Shown: piece after piece, positions 26,630 through 36,021 of the stretch
Numbering within the stretch: the first letter of the stretch is position 1
How the letters are laid out: each line of letters starts with the position of its first letter
Origin: Fusobacterium mortiferum ATCC 9817
GTDB lineage: Bacteria; Fusobacteriota; Fusobacteriia; Fusobacteriales; Fusobacteriaceae
DNA: 64,000 nucleotides
Reading direction: 5' to 3'
Assembly (NCBI RefSeq): GCF_000158195.2
Contig: NZ_GL987994.1
Location: forward strand, 616,343 to 680,342
Notes under the pieces: model-generated
Told to the model about the DNA's origin: nothing
Seen by the model: the letters and a program-made list of their open reading frames with translations, nothing else
The model's database searches: none
Position numbers and translations under genes: made by a program

Positions 26630-29600
26630 ATGTTAGATAAATCTATAAAGAAAACACTTGTTATAGGTTCAGGACCAATAATCATAGGACAAGCAGCAGA
26701 GTTTGACTATTCTGGAACACAAGCTTGTGAAACATTAAAAAAAGAGGGAATAGAAGTTGTATTAATCAACTCTAACCCAGCAACAATAATGACAGATAAA
26801 GCAGTAGCTGACAGAATATATATCGAGCCAATCACAGTTGAGTTCGTAGAAAAAGTAATAGCTAAAGAGAGACCTGACTCAATACTTGCTGGAATGGGAG
26901 GACAAACAGCTCTTAATATGGCAGTTGAGTTAGCAGAGAAAGGTATCTTAGATAAATATGGTGTAAAAGTAATCGGAACTCCTATTGAATCTATTAAAAG
27001 AGGAGAGGATAGAGAGTTATTTAGAGAGGCTATGGAAAAAATCGGAGAGCCTATCATCAAAAGTAAAATTGTTGAAAGCTTAGAAGAGGGATTCAAAGTA
27101 GCTAACGAAATAGGATACCCAGTAGTTGTAAGACCAGCTTATACACTTGGAGGAACAGGTGGAGGATTTGCTAACAATGACGCTGAATTAGAAGATATTC
27201 TTTCAAAAGGTTTAGCACTATCAAGAGTTGGACAAGTTCTAATTGAAAAATCAATCCTTGGATGGAAAGAGATAGAGTATGAAGTAATAAGAGATGCTAA
27301 TGGAAATGCTATAACAGTATGTAATATGGAAAATATTGACCCAGTTGGAATACATACAGGAGACTCAATAGTAGTTGCTCCATCACAAACTCTATCAGAT
27401 AGAGAGTATCAAATGTTAAGAACTTCAGCTCTTAAAATAGTAAATGAGATAGGAGTAGTAGGAGGATGTAACGTTCAATTCGCTCTACACCCAAAATCAT
27501 TTGAGTATGCTATTATAGAGATTAACCCAAGAGTATCAAGATCATCTGCACTAGCTTCTAAAGCAACAGGATATCCAATAGCTAGAGTTGCTACTAGATT
27601 ATCATTAGGATACCTATTAGATGAAGTTAAAAACGAAGTAACTGGAAAAACATTTGCTTGTTTTGAACCAGCTCTTGACTATATAGTTGTAAAAATCCCT
27701 AAATGGCCATTTGATAAATTCAAAAAAGCAAACAAAAGACTTGGAACTAAGATGATGGCTACTGGAGAGGTAATGGCTATTGGAAATAACTTTGAAGCTG
27801 CTTTCCAAAAAGGATTACGTTCTCTAGAAATAGGAAGATTTAGCTTTGAGCACCCAGTTGTTAAGAAGATGACAATAGAAGAATTAAAAGCTGCTGTTGT
27901 AAAACCAGATGATGAAAGAATTTTCGTAGTTGCTGAGATGTTAAGAAGAGGATACATCAAAGAAAGACTTCAAAAATTAACTGGTATAGATAAATTCTTT
28001 ATGGAAAAAATCGAATGGATAGTTAAACAAGAAGAGTTATTAAAGAAAATGAAATTTAAAGATTTAGATGAGCACTATCTAAGAAATCTTAAGAAAAAAG
28101 GATTCTCTGATAAAGGAATTGCTAGCTTAATGGGAATTTCTGAAAGAGATATCGAAAGAAAGAGAAAAGCTTACAATATAATCCCAACTTATAAAATGGT
28201 TGATACTTGTGCTGGAGAGTTTGCTGCAGACTCATCTTACTTCTACTCTACTTATGACCAATTTGATGAAGTAGTAGTAAGCAATAACAGAAAAGTAGTA
28301 GTTATAGGTTCAGGACCAATCAGAATAGGACAAGGAATAGAGTTTGACTACTGTACAGTACATGCTGTAAAAACTTTAAAGAAATTAGGAATTGAAAGTA
28401 TAATTATCAATAACAATCCAGAAACAGTTTCAACTGACTTCTCAACTGCTGATAAACTATACTTTGAGCCATTAGTAACAGAGGATATTATGGCTATCCT
28501 AGAAAAAGAGAAGCCAGAGGGAGTAATTCTTCAATTCGGAGGACAAACAGCTATAAAACTTGCTAATGATTTAAGTGATAGAGGAATAAAAATCATAGGA
28601 ACAAGTGCTGATAAGATAGACGAAGCTGAAGATAGAGAGAGATTTGAAGAGATGATGGAAGAGCTTAACATCAACAGACCAAAAGGAAGAGGAGTTTGGG
28701 ATGTAGCTCATGGAATAGAGATAGCTAATGAGATAGGATATCCTGTACTTGTAAGACCTTCATATGTACTTGGAGGACAAGGAATGGAAATCTGTCACGA
28801 TGAGTATAACTTAGTAAAATACTTAGAAGCTTCATTTGAAAGAGATTCTGCTAACCCAGTATTAATAGATAAATACTTAAACGGAATAGAATTAGAAGTA
28901 GATGCTATCTGTGATGGAGAAGATGTATTAATTCCTGGAGTAATGGAACATTTAGAGAGAGCTGGAGTTCACTCTGGAGACTCTATAACTATCTACCCTC
29001 AACAAAATCTATATGAAGGAACAGAAGAAGAGTTATTAGAAATAACTAAGAAAATGGCTAAAGCTCTTGAAGTAAAAGGTATGATGAATATTCAATTTAT
29101 CGCTTACCAAAATAAATTATATGTAATTGAAGTAAACCCAAGATCTTCAAGAACAGTTCCATATATCTCTAAAGTATCTGGAGTACCAGCTATTGAAATA
29201 GCTACAAGAGTTGCTCTAGGAGAGAAATTAAAAGACTTAGGATATGGAACAGGAATCTATAAAAAACCAAATGTAGTTGCTGTAAAAGTACCAGTATTCT
29301 CTACTGAAAAATTATCAAGTGTTGAAGTATCATTAGGACCAGAAATGAGATCAACAGGAGAGGTTTTAGGAGTAGGAAATAATGTAGATGAGGCAATCTT
29401 CAAAGGATTATTAGGAGCTAAGAGAGTTCACCTAATCCAAGATAGAAAAATCCTAGTAACTATCAGAGATAAAGATAAAGAGGAATTCTTACCAATAGCT
29501 AAGAGCTTAGTAAAACATGGTTCTACTCTATTTGCAACTAAAGGAACTCAAAAATTCCTAGCAGAAAATGGTGTTGAGTCTACTCTAGTAAATAGAATAG

Positions 29601-29836
29601 GAGAAGAGTCACCTAATATCAACGACGTATTAAAAAATAGAGAGGTTGACTTATTAATCAATACTCCTACTAAAGCTAACGACGCTCAAAGAGATGGATT
29701 CAAAATGAGAAGAACAGCTATTGAGTATGGTGTAGATGTACTTACTTCATTAGATACTATCAACGCAATCTTAAGAATGCAAGATAGCCATATTGATGAG
29801 AGCAAGTTAGATGTATTTGATGTAAGTAAAATCTAA
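26630..29836 (+). CDS. carB: Carbamoyl-phosphate synthase large subunit
   Basis: A 1068-residue enzyme with two homologous ATP-grasp halves. The repeated opening [21 protein letters not shown] is echoed at about residue 556 by [20 protein letters not shown]. Each half phosphorylates in turn, bicarbonate then carbamate. A C-terminal MGS-like allosteric domain (about 935-1068) is where UMP or ornithine regulate the E. coli enzyme. Length is normal. It ends at a strong terminator. Confidence 0.98.
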   Translation: MLDKSIKKTLVIGSGPIIIGQAAEFDYSGTQACETLKKEGIEVVLINSNPATIMTDKAVADRIYIEPITVEFVEKVIAKERPDSILAGMGGQTALNMAVELAEKGILDKYGVKVIGTPIESIKRGEDRELFREAMEKIGEPIIKSKIVESLEEGFKVANEIGYPVVVRPAYTLGGTGGGFANNDAELEDILSKGLALSRVGQVLIEKSILGWKEIEYEVIRDANGNAITVCNMENIDPVGIHTGDSIVVAPSQTLSDREYQMLRTSALKIVNEIGVVGGCNVQFALHPKSFEYAIIEINPRVSRSSALASKATGYPIARVATRLSLGYLLDEVKNEVTGKTFACFEPALDYIVVKIPKWPFDKFKKANKRLGTKMMATGEVMAIGNNFEAAFQKGLRSLEIGRFSFEHPVVKKMTIEELKAAVVKPDDERIFVVAEMLRRGYIKERLQKLTGIDKFFMEKIEWIVKQEELLKKMKFKDLDEHYLRNLKKKGFSDKGIASLMGISERDIERKRKAYNIIPTYKMVDTCAGEFAADSSYFYSTYDQFDEVVVSNNRKVVVIGSGPIRIGQGIEFDYCTVHAVKTLKKLGIESIIINNNPETVSTDFSTADKLYFEPLVTEDIMAILEKEKPEGVILQFGGQTAIKLANDLSDRGIKIIGTSADKIDEAEDRERFEEMMEELNINRPKGRGVWDVAHGIEIANEIGYPVLVRPSYVLGGQGMEICHDEYNLVKYLEASFERDSANPVLIDKYLNGIELEVDAICDGEDVLIPGVMEHLERAGVHSGDSITIYPQQNLYEGTEEELLEITKKMAKALEVKGMMNIQFIAYQNKLYVIEVNPRSSRTVPYISKVSGVPAIEIATRVALGEKLKDLGYGTGIYKKPNVVAVKVPVFSTEKLSSVEVSLGPEMRSTGEVLGVGNNVDEAIFKGLLGAKRVHLIQDRKILVTIRDKDKEEFLPIAKSLVKHGSTLFATKGTQKFLAENGVESTLVNRIGEESPNINDVLKNREVDLLINTPTKANDAQRDGFKMRRTAIEYGVDVLTSLDTINAILRMQDSHIDESKLDVFDVSKI

Positions 29837-29865
29837 TTTTTCATTAATAATATAGAATAAAAATT

Positions 29866-29898
29866 TTCGAGGGGCTAAAACCCCTCGAATTTTATTTT
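29866..29898 (+). terminator. Terminator after carAB
   Basis: A 9-bp stem TTCGAGGGG/CCCCTCGAA with loop CTAAAA, then TTTTATTTT. Confidence 0.9.
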
Positions 29899-29900
29899 CT

Positions 29901-30122
29901 AGTTACTACTCAGCTATTTATGATTTAAAAAGAAAACTAAGAATTGTTTCATATTCCAAGAAGTTGATTAACTATGAGCTTATCTCACTAAAAATGCAAG
30001 GGTTAAGTCTTCGACTTATTGCATTTTTTAGTGTTCGATTTCACTGAGTTAATCTAACTTCTCTTCATAAATTATACAATTCTTTGAGTTTTCTTAAATT
30101 AATTTACTGGCTGAGTAGTTAC
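29901..30122 (+). repeat. Long imperfect palindrome, copy C
   Basis: The outer arms are GTTACTACTCAG and CTGAGTAGTTAC, then AAGAAAACT..AGAATTGT pairing with ACAATTCTTTGAGTTTTCTT, and GTTGATTAACT pairing with AGTTAATC.AAC. The conserved blocks GAGCTTATCTCACTAAAAA (29976-29994) and TTTTTTAGTGTTCGATTTCACTGA are as in copy A, although the stem arms have different sequence. It lies between the convergent carB and nitrilase genes; no ORF is seen between 29837 and 30188. Confidence 0.7.
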
Positions 30123-30161
30123 ATTTTCTAATATTAGTAATTGAGCAATTCTAGAAATTCA

Positions 30162-30183
30162 TACTACTAAAATTTTAGTAGTA
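30162..30183. repeat. Perfect 22-base palindrome
   Basis: TACTACTAAAATTTTAGTAG followed by TA is a perfect palindrome just after the nitrilase stop. Its 14-base core is the same as that of the two repeats near 18.2-18.4 kb. It could be a terminator for the minus-strand gene or a protein-binding site. Confidence 0.7.
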
Positions 30184-30188
30184 TGGAT

Positions 30189-31112
30189 TTACTTATCATC
30201 AACCTTTAATTGTAAAACATCAGGTCTAGAGTAGTGACCACAAACATCAAACTCCATTCTACTCATAGGAACTTTATTCATATCTAACTCTGCATAGATA
30301 ATCTCTTCTCTATCCCAGACAGGTTCAGTTTCATAGTGTCCATAAGGGTCAACTATACAGCTTCCACCTCTACAAACTATATTATCCAATCTATCTATCT
30401 CCTCTTTAGAAAGTAAATCTTTAGGATAATCATCTTTAGTAAAATACATATCACAGTTGATAAAGTAGCAGTGTCCTTCGATAGCAATATGTTTTATTGT
30501 ATCTTGCCACTCTTTATTATCATTTGTATTAGGAGAGATATAGATAGTGATACCTTTTTCATAAAGAGCAACTCTAGCAAGAGGCATATAGCTTTCCCAA
30601 CAGATTAAACTTCCAATGTTACCCCAAGGTGTATCACATACAGGGAAATAGTACTTGTTGGCATCTCCCCATACCACTCTTTCACTTCCAGTAGGTTTTA
30701 ATTTTCTATGAACTGACACAATCTCCCCTTCTGGAGAAAATATAATATTACTATTATATAAAGTAGCAGTTTCTAAATCTCTTTCTGACACTCCAATACT
30801 CACATAGACTTTATATTTTTTTACAACCTCAGCAATAGCATCTGTTTCTTTTCCAGGAATAACTATTGAGTTATCATAGTATCTTTTCCAATCCACTCTT
30901 CCCAACTCTTTTCTACTTCCAACAGTAAAACCAAATGTCATTCCATAGGGATATCCAGGGATAAAAAGTTCAGGAAAAACTATAAGTTCACTTCCTTTAC
31001 TAGCACTTTCCTCTATATAATCTATAACTTTTTTCACACACTCATCTTTGTTGAAAAGTATAGGTGCTGCCTGTACAACTGCAATTTTACATTTTTCTTT
31101 TAACTCTTTCAT
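30189..31112 (-). CDS. Nitrilase-family carbon-nitrogen hydrolase
   Basis: A 307-residue enzyme with the Glu-Lys-Cys triad in typical contexts: VFPELFIPGYPYG (Glu about 48), HRKLKPTGSERVVWG (Lys about 135), and GSLICWESYMPLAR (Cys about 170). The CWE motif and GD-like follow-up fit branch 1 aliphatic/aryl nitrilases rather than amidases, which would convert a nitrile to acid plus ammonia. The substrate is unknown. It is the second gene after a WYL-domain protein, with 26 bases between, so the pair may be regulated together. Confidence 0.85.
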   Translation of the reverse strand: MKELKEKCKIAVVQAAPILFNKDECVKKVIDYIEESASKGSELIVFPELFIPGYPYGMTFGFTVGSRKELGRVDWKRYYDNSIVIPGKETDAIAEVVKKYKVYVSIGVSERDLETATLYNSNIIFSPEGEIVSVHRKLKPTGSERVVWGDANKYYFPVCDTPWGNIGSLICWESYMPLARVALYEKGITIYISPNTNDNKEWQDTIKHIAIEGHCYFINCDMYFTKDDYPKDLLSKEEIDRLDNIVCRGGSCIVDPYGHYETEPVWDREEIIYAELDMNKVPMSRMEFDVCGHYSRPDVLQLKVDDK

Positions 31113-31138
31113 ATTAAACCTCCACTTTAATATATTAT

Positions 31139-31975
31139 CTAATCCCCATATTTTTCTAGTGCTAACTTATATTTTTGTATAAACCACTCCTTTAGAGAGA
31201 GAGGCTCTAGTATTTTTACATCATCTAAAAAATATGCAAAATATCTTTTAGCTTGCTCTTCAGAACACCTAAATTCATAGATATCTCCATTTTGAGAGAT
31301 AGTCTCTGGACGGTTGAGTGCAAGGGTAGAGAGAAGTTTTTGTCCCTCCTCTGTCAAAGAAACTTTTATTTTCTTTCCTTGAGATAAAAAAGGGTCAAAG
31401 TTTTTTATTACATTTTCAATAAAATCTTTATTTTCCCACTCTTTTTCCTCTTGAGTTATAAAAATAGTTTTGATATTACTAAGCTTATAGTTTTTATATC
31501 TCATCTCAAGAAAGTCATAACAAAAGATATAGTTTCCCAATTCTAGCTTAGAGCTGCCAATATAAAAAGGGAGAATAGAAGTTTTTCTCTCATCATCAAA
31601 GGTAAGCTTTAGAACTCTTTTATTTTTAATTCCATATTTTATACGATTTACAATATCCTCATAGAGAAACAACTCTCTAGAACTTTTAGATTGATGAGTA
31701 TATCTATATATCATTTTTCTTATAAAGTCAGCCTCTATCTGAATTTTTTGCTCAGCTAAAATATCATAATAAATATTTCTATTGTTTTTATTAAGATTGA
31801 ATTGAATAATCCCTTTATTATCCTCTTCACTATAAATGTTTTCAATTCTTTCTTCTTTCAATTTGTCAAAGATATAATTTATAAGAAAGTTTTTAGTAAC
31901 TTTAAAACTCTGACAATCAGCCTCAATAATATCAATAGCACATTTATTAAGTGTTACACGAATTTTTTTTTCCAT
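31139..31975 (-). CDS. WYL-domain protein, probable regulator
   Basis: A 278-residue protein with an N-terminal region that may be HTH-like (about 1-60), a central WYL-type beta barrel (about 115-185: NRIKYGIKNKRVLKLTFDDERKTSILPFYIG), and the C-terminal WCX extension (about 200-275). WYL proteins are ligand-sensing transcription regulators. No clear recognition helix can be shown by eye. It may control the nitrilase just downstream. Confidence 0.7.
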   Translation of the reverse strand: MEKKIRVTLNKCAIDIIEADCQSFKVTKNFLINYIFDKLKEERIENIYSEEDNKGIIQFNLNKNNRNIYYDILAEQKIQIEADFIRKMIYRYTHQSKSSRELFLYEDIVNRIKYGIKNKRVLKLTFDDERKTSILPFYIGSSKLELGNYIFCYDFLEMRYKNYKLSNIKTIFITQEEKEWENKDFIENVIKNFDPFLSQGKKIKVSLTEEGQKLLSTLALNRPETISQNGDIYEFRCSEEQAKRYFAYFLDDVKILEPLSLKEWFIQKYKLALEKYGD

Positions 31976-31993
31976 TATATAATCCTTTCAAAA

Positions 31994-32021
31994 AATATAG
32001 AGGAGTTTCCTCCTCTATATT
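31994..32021 (-). terminator. Terminator of the met transport operon
   Basis: Inverted arms AATATAGAGGA/TCCTCTATATT with a short loop, and a T run on the minus strand, 38 bases after the M20 gene. Confidence 0.8.
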
Positions 32022-32059
32022 GTAACATATTTAAATAGTTTTCAGCTATCTTTTTCTAT

Positions 32060-33238
32060 CTACTGATTTCTTATATTTTTAAATTGAGATTTTATTAAAT
32101 TTAATTTTTCAGGAGAAGTAAGTAGTTCATATCCTAAAATGGCTAAGGCTTTTCCTCCTAAGATTACAGCTTCATTCCCACAAGATGATTTAGCAGCTTC
32201 AGCAAATTCCAAACTATGCCCTGCAACATCAGAGTTACAAATTTTTATACTAGGTTGAATAGTTGGAATAACTTGGCTAACATTTCCAACATCAGTAGAA
32301 CCAATTCCTTTTTTATGTTCTTTACTAACTTCTACTCCTAATCTTTTCATAACATCAACATAAAAATCATCAAATATAGGAGTAGGTATTACATTATCAA
32401 CTTTGTTTTGAAAACTTGAAACTTTCTCTTTACAACCTGTCATAGTAGCTGCACCTTTAGCTATTGCAACTACTTTTTCAGTCACTTCATCACAACCTTC
32501 TTTAGTAGCTGCTCTTATATAAAAACGAGCTTTTGTATAGCTTGGAATAATATTAGGAGCATCTCCACCATGAGTTATGATACCATGTATTTTTATATCA
32601 GGAGTAAGATGTTGTCTTAAAGTAGCTATTCCATTGAAAAAGTGTAAAAGAGCATCTAAAGCATTCTTTCCTTTTTCAGGACAACCTGAAGCATGAGCTG
32701 GAGTTCCAAAGAACTCAAAGTCTAAAGGATTTACAGCTAAACTTTTTCCAGTTGTTAAGTTCTCTGTACCTGGATGTATAATCATAGCTACATCAATATC
32801 TTTAAAAAGGTTTTCCCTAACAAAAGAACCTTTAGCACTTCCATTTTCTCCTCCCTCTTCAGCAGGGCAACCAAAAACAATAATTTCTCCGGGAGTGTTT
32901 TTTAAAGTTTCTCCTAGAGCAATAGCTCCAGCTATACTAATACTTCCTATTATATTGTGCCCACAAGCATGCCCTAAGTTTGGAAGAGCATCATATTCAG
33001 CTAAAAAACTTATCTTAGGATAAGCTCCAAGAGAAGATTTTTTTCTAGCTATAAATCCTGTTGGATGACCAGCTATATTTTTTTCTATTTCAAAACCATA
33101 CTCTTTTAAAGTGTTTGTAAGTAATTCACAAGCAAAATACTCTTTATTTCCAACTTCTGGATTTTTATGAATCTGTTGGCTCACTTCTATAAATTTTTCT
33201 CTATTTAAATCAATAAAATCTATAATTTTTCTTTCCAT
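32060..33238 (-). CDS. M20-family amidohydrolase (aminoacylase-like)
   Basis: A 392-residue zinc hydrolase of the M20D type. Metal motifs are NLGHACGHNIIG, CPAEEGGENGSAKG, VAMIIHPG and a late GHSLEFAEA. The insertion domain shows GNALDALLHFFNGI-like helices. It resembles p-aminobenzoyl-glutamate hydrolase and N-acyl-amino-acid deacylases. It is the last gene of the SAM-riboswitch operon after metQ (34 bases), which suggests it frees methionine or a related amino acid from an imported N-acyl or peptide form; that is inference. The ATG at 33238 has SD aggag at good distance; the upstream GTG does not. Confidence 0.85.
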   Translation of the reverse strand: MERKIIDFIDLNREKFIEVSQQIHKNPEVGNKEYFACELLTNTLKEYGFEIEKNIAGHPTGFIARKKSSLGAYPKISFLAEYDALPNLGHACGHNIIGSISIAGAIALGETLKNTPGEIIVFGCPAEEGGENGSAKGSFVRENLFKDIDVAMIIHPGTENLTTGKSLAVNPLDFEFFGTPAHASGCPEKGKNALDALLHFFNGIATLRQHLTPDIKIHGIITHGGDAPNIIPSYTKARFYIRAATKEGCDEVTEKVVAIAKGAATMTGCKEKVSSFQNKVDNVIPTPIFDDFYVDVMKRLGVEVSKEHKKGIGSTDVGNVSQVIPTIQPSIKICNSDVAGHSLEFAEAAKSSCGNEAVILGGKALAILGYELLTSPEKLNLIKSQFKNIRNQ

Positions 33239-33272
33239 AAATATCACTCCTATTAGTTAACTATTATATTTT

Positions 33273-34085
33273 TTAGAATACAGGAACAGATGAACCTTTG
33301 TAATATTCGATTATTAAATCTTTTATTTTTTGTGATTGATAAACTTCTACTACTCTTTTTACAAGAGGATTATCTTTGTTGTCTTCTCTACTAGCAATAA
33401 TATTAAAGTAAGGTTTTAACTTTTCATTTTTAGCATCTTCCAAAAATAATGAGTCTTCTAATGGAGAATAATTAGCTTCTACAGCAACTCCATTATTTAT
33501 AACAGCTATATCCACATCATCAATAGATCTAGGGATTTGAGTTGCTACAAGTTCAACAATTTTTAAATTCTTAGGATTAGATATTATATCTTTAATTCTA
33601 GGAAACAATCCTGACCCTTCTGCTAATTTTATAAGTCCTGCTTCTTGAAGTAGGATTAAGGCTCTTCCAGAGTTAGAGCTATCATTGGGTATAGCAACAG
33701 TTGAATTATCCTTTAGTTGTGATAAATCTGTAATTTTTTTAGAGTATATTCCCATAGGGGCTATCACAGTATAAGCTATATTTTCAATAGTTAAATTATG
33801 TTCTTTCTTAAAAGTATCAAAGTATATCTCTGTTTGAAAAGCATTTAAATCTATCTCTTTTTCTTGAAGAGCTAAGTTTGGTCTAATATAATCTCCAAAA
33901 CTAACAAATTTCAAAGTTATGTTTTCCTTTTTTAATTCATCTCTCACTGTTTCCCAAACAATACTTTCATCTCCATTGATTCCTAGTTTAATTATATTTT
34001 CTTGAGAAGTTTTTTCACCACCACAGTTAACAAAAAGTAGTGTTAGAATTGATGTAATAATGATATATTTTAATTTTTTTAACAT
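33273..34085 (-). CDS. metQ: Methionine ABC transporter substrate-binding lipoprotein
   Basis: A 270-residue NlpA/MetQ-family lipoprotein. The signal peptide ends at a lipobox (LLFVNCGG, Cys about 21). The binding domain has the landmarks LNAFQTEIYFDTFKKEHN, YTVIAPMGIYSKKI and VAIPNDSSNSGRALILLQEAGLI. It delivers methionine to MetNI in the inner membrane. It is third in the operon, 20 bases after metI. Confidence 0.93.
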   Translation of the reverse strand: MLKKLKYIIITSILTLLFVNCGGEKTSQENIIKLGINGDESIVWETVRDELKKENITLKFVSFGDYIRPNLALQEKEIDLNAFQTEIYFDTFKKEHNLTIENIAYTVIAPMGIYSKKITDLSQLKDNSTVAIPNDSSNSGRALILLQEAGLIKLAEGSGLFPRIKDIISNPKNLKIVELVATQIPRSIDDVDIAVINNGVAVEANYSPLEDSLFLEDAKNEKLKPYFNIIASREDNKDNPLVKRVVEVYQSQKIKDLIIEYYKGSSVPVF

Positions 34086-34105
34086 AGTATCTCTCCTTTT
34101 ATATT

Positions 34106-34786
34106 TTAGTGTTTAATTTTTTGAATAAGTTTTTCCCCTACCCATTGTATAGTAGTAATCATAAGAATTAAGATTATAATAGTTACTACCATAATATCTG
34201 TTTTAAAATGTTGATATCCATATCTGATGGCAAAATCTCCAAGTCCTCCACCACCAACTGTACCAGCTACTGCAGAAAAACTAATAAGACTAACTGTTGT
34301 AATAATTAGAGCATATATGATTTCTGGTAGAGCTTCTCTTAGAAGAACCCTATAGATTATTTCAAATGGAGAGGAACCCATAGCATAAGCTGCTTCAATT
34401 ACTCCAGAATCTACACTAGATAGAGCTGATTCAATCTGTCTAGCTATAAATGGAGCTGACCCAAAGATTAAAGGAACAATCGCTCCCTTTAGTCCTATTG
34501 TAGTTCCTACTATAAATCTAGTTACTGGGATTAAAGCTGCTAATAGAATAACAAAGGGAATAGACCTTAATATATTTATTATTCTAGCTAAAGTTGTATT
34601 TATAAAGGTATTTTCTAAAATACCATTTTTTTTAGTAACAGCTAGGGCTATTCCTAAAATTATACCAATGAGAGTGGAAATTATACCAGCTATAAATACC
34701 ATTATAATTGTTTCTCCAAGTGCTGTATAAAGTTCTTCACGATAGTATATTACATTTTCTAAATATTTATATGCAAATTCCAACAT
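34106..34786 (-). CDS. metI: Methionine ABC transporter permease
   Basis: A 226-residue inner-membrane permease with five or six hydrophobic segments. The ABC-coupling EAA loop is EAAYAMGSSPFEIIYRVLLREALP, which has the G of the EAA motif. SIPFVILLAALIPVTRFIVG is a MetI hallmark. It overlaps the end of metN by 20 bases and so is translationally coupled to it. Confidence 0.95.
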   Translation of the reverse strand: MLEFAYKYLENVIYYREELYTALGETIIMVFIAGIISTLIGIILGIALAVTKKNGILENTFINTTLARIINILRSIPFVILLAALIPVTRFIVGTTIGLKGAIVPLIFGSAPFIARQIESALSSVDSGVIEAAYAMGSSPFEIIYRVLLREALPEIIYALIITTVSLISFSAVAGTVGGGGLGDFAIRYGYQHFKTDIMVVTIIILILMITTIQWVGEKLIQKIKH

Positions 34787-35801
34787 TTTTTAAAACCTCC
34801 GTATCTATATTGTTTTGGTTTAAGTAGTTTATAGCATTTGAAACCTTTTCTTCACTTCCTTCAAATTTAACAATGAGATTTCCAATAGATGTTCCTTTAA
34901 TAATTTCAATATTACCAAAAAGAATACTAGCATCTATATCCAATTCCCTAGAAATTTTTGAAATATAAGCTTCCTCAGCATTTTCACCTATATATGATAG
35001 CTTTATAAAATGCTCATCAGGTTTTGAGGGTAGATTTTCAAGATATTCAGATATTTTTTTACTATTAAATATTGTAGAAAGAAATTTTTTTGTAATGTCA
35101 GCTTTTGGTCTTGAAAATACTTCTACAATATCTCCTTGTTCCTTAATTTCTCCATCTTCCATAACTATAACTCTATCACATATTTCTTTTATTACCTCCA
35201 TTTGATGTGTTATTAGGATAATTGTAACTCCTAATTCTTGATTAACTTTTTTTAGAAGCTTCAGAATAGAAATTGTAGTTTCAGGGTCTAGAGCAGAAGT
35301 AGCTTCATCACACAGAATTATATCTGGTTTATTAGCAAGAGCTCTTGCTATACCTACTCTCTGTTTTTGTCCTCCAGATAGTTGAGATGGATAATTCTCC
35401 TTTTTCTCTTTTAAGTTAACTAGTTCAAGTAACTCCTCTACTCTTAAATCTATCTCCTTTTTAGATAAGTTACTTCCCTTTAATGGATAGGAGATATTTT
35501 TAGAGATGGTTCTACTTTTCATTAGATTAAAGTGTTGAAATATCATTCCTATTTTTTTTCTAATTTCTCGAAGTTCTTTATCATTTAGAGTATTTAGTGT
35601 GACTCCATTAATGATAACTTCTCCAGTAGTGGGTGGTTCTAAGAGATTTATACATCTGAGTAGTGTACTTTTACCTGCTCCAGAGTATCCTATAATCCCT
35701 ACGATTTCCCCAGGATTAAAAGAGAGATTGATATTTTTCAATGCCTCTACTTTTTTTCCATTGTCATAGTAAGTCTTGCTGATGTTCTTTAGTTCAATCA
35801 T
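34767..35801 (-). CDS. metN: Methionine ABC transporter ATP-binding protein
   Basis: A 344-residue ATPase with Walker A GYSGAGKST (about 38), signature LSGGQKQR (about 142), Walker B IILCDEATSALDP, and a switch histidine in ILITHQM. A C-terminal NIL domain (about 265-340) binds methionine to inhibit transport in E. coli. It is first gene after the SAM-I riboswitch, with metI, metQ and an M20 hydrolase behind it. Confidence 0.96.
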   Translation of the reverse strand: MIELKNISKTYYDNGKKVEALKNINLSFNPGEIVGIIGYSGAGKSTLLRCINLLEPPTTGEVIINGVTLNTLNDKELREIRKKIGMIFQHFNLMKSRTISKNISYPLKGSNLSKKEIDLRVEELLELVNLKEKKENYPSQLSGGQKQRVGIARALANKPDIILCDEATSALDPETTISILKLLKKVNQELGVTIILITHQMEVIKEICDRVIVMEDGEIKEQGDIVEVFSRPKADITKKFLSTIFNSKKISEYLENLPSKPDEHFIKLSYIGENAEEAYISKISRELDIDASILFGNIEIIKGTSIGNLIVKFEGSEEKVSNAINYLNQNNIDTEVLKNVGICI

Positions 35802-35826
35802 AAAATCCTCCCTAGAAAAAAATTAT

Positions 35827-35860
35827 AAAAAAAACTCTATTACCATCAAGTAATAGAGTT
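35827..35860 (-). terminator. SAM riboswitch expression-platform terminator
   Basis: An 11-bp stem AACTCTATTAC/GTAATAGAGTT with loop TTGATG, followed on the minus strand by eight T. CTTGATGG, spanning the loop, is complementary to CCATCAAG at the 5' side of the aptamer's P1. Confidence 0.85.
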
Positions 35861-35880
35861 GGATACAAAATTAGTATCTT

Positions 35881-35963
35881 CCATCTGTCTGGAATTAGCA
35901 CCACATCTATAAGATAGGTTGCTGAAACGTCATAGAGCCAGTCTCTCGGTTTCTCTTGATGGT
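35881..35963 (-). promoter_or_regulatory. SAM-I (S-box) riboswitch
   Basis: On the minus strand the conserved core reads ATCAAGAGAAACCGAGAGAC, then TGGCTCTATGA, TTCAGCAACC and GTGGTGCTAATTCCAGACAG. These are the S-box landmarks (AAGAG kink-turn region, GCAACC, GGTGCTAA.TCC). P1 is CCATC/GATGG. High SAM should allow the terminator and switch off metNIQ-M20. The aptamer lies about 80 bases before metN. Confidence 0.92.
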
Positions 35964-35984
35964 TTGTTTTTTGTTGTTGGGGTA

Positions 35985-36014
35985 ATTATATACCTGAGAA
36001 TACTATTTTGTCAA
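35985..36014 (-). promoter_or_regulatory. Promoter of the SAM-riboswitch operon
   Basis: On the minus strand TTGACA (36009-36014), 18 bases, TATAAT (35985-35990), directly upstream of the aptamer. Confidence 0.75.
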
Positions 36015-36021
36015 TATTTTT

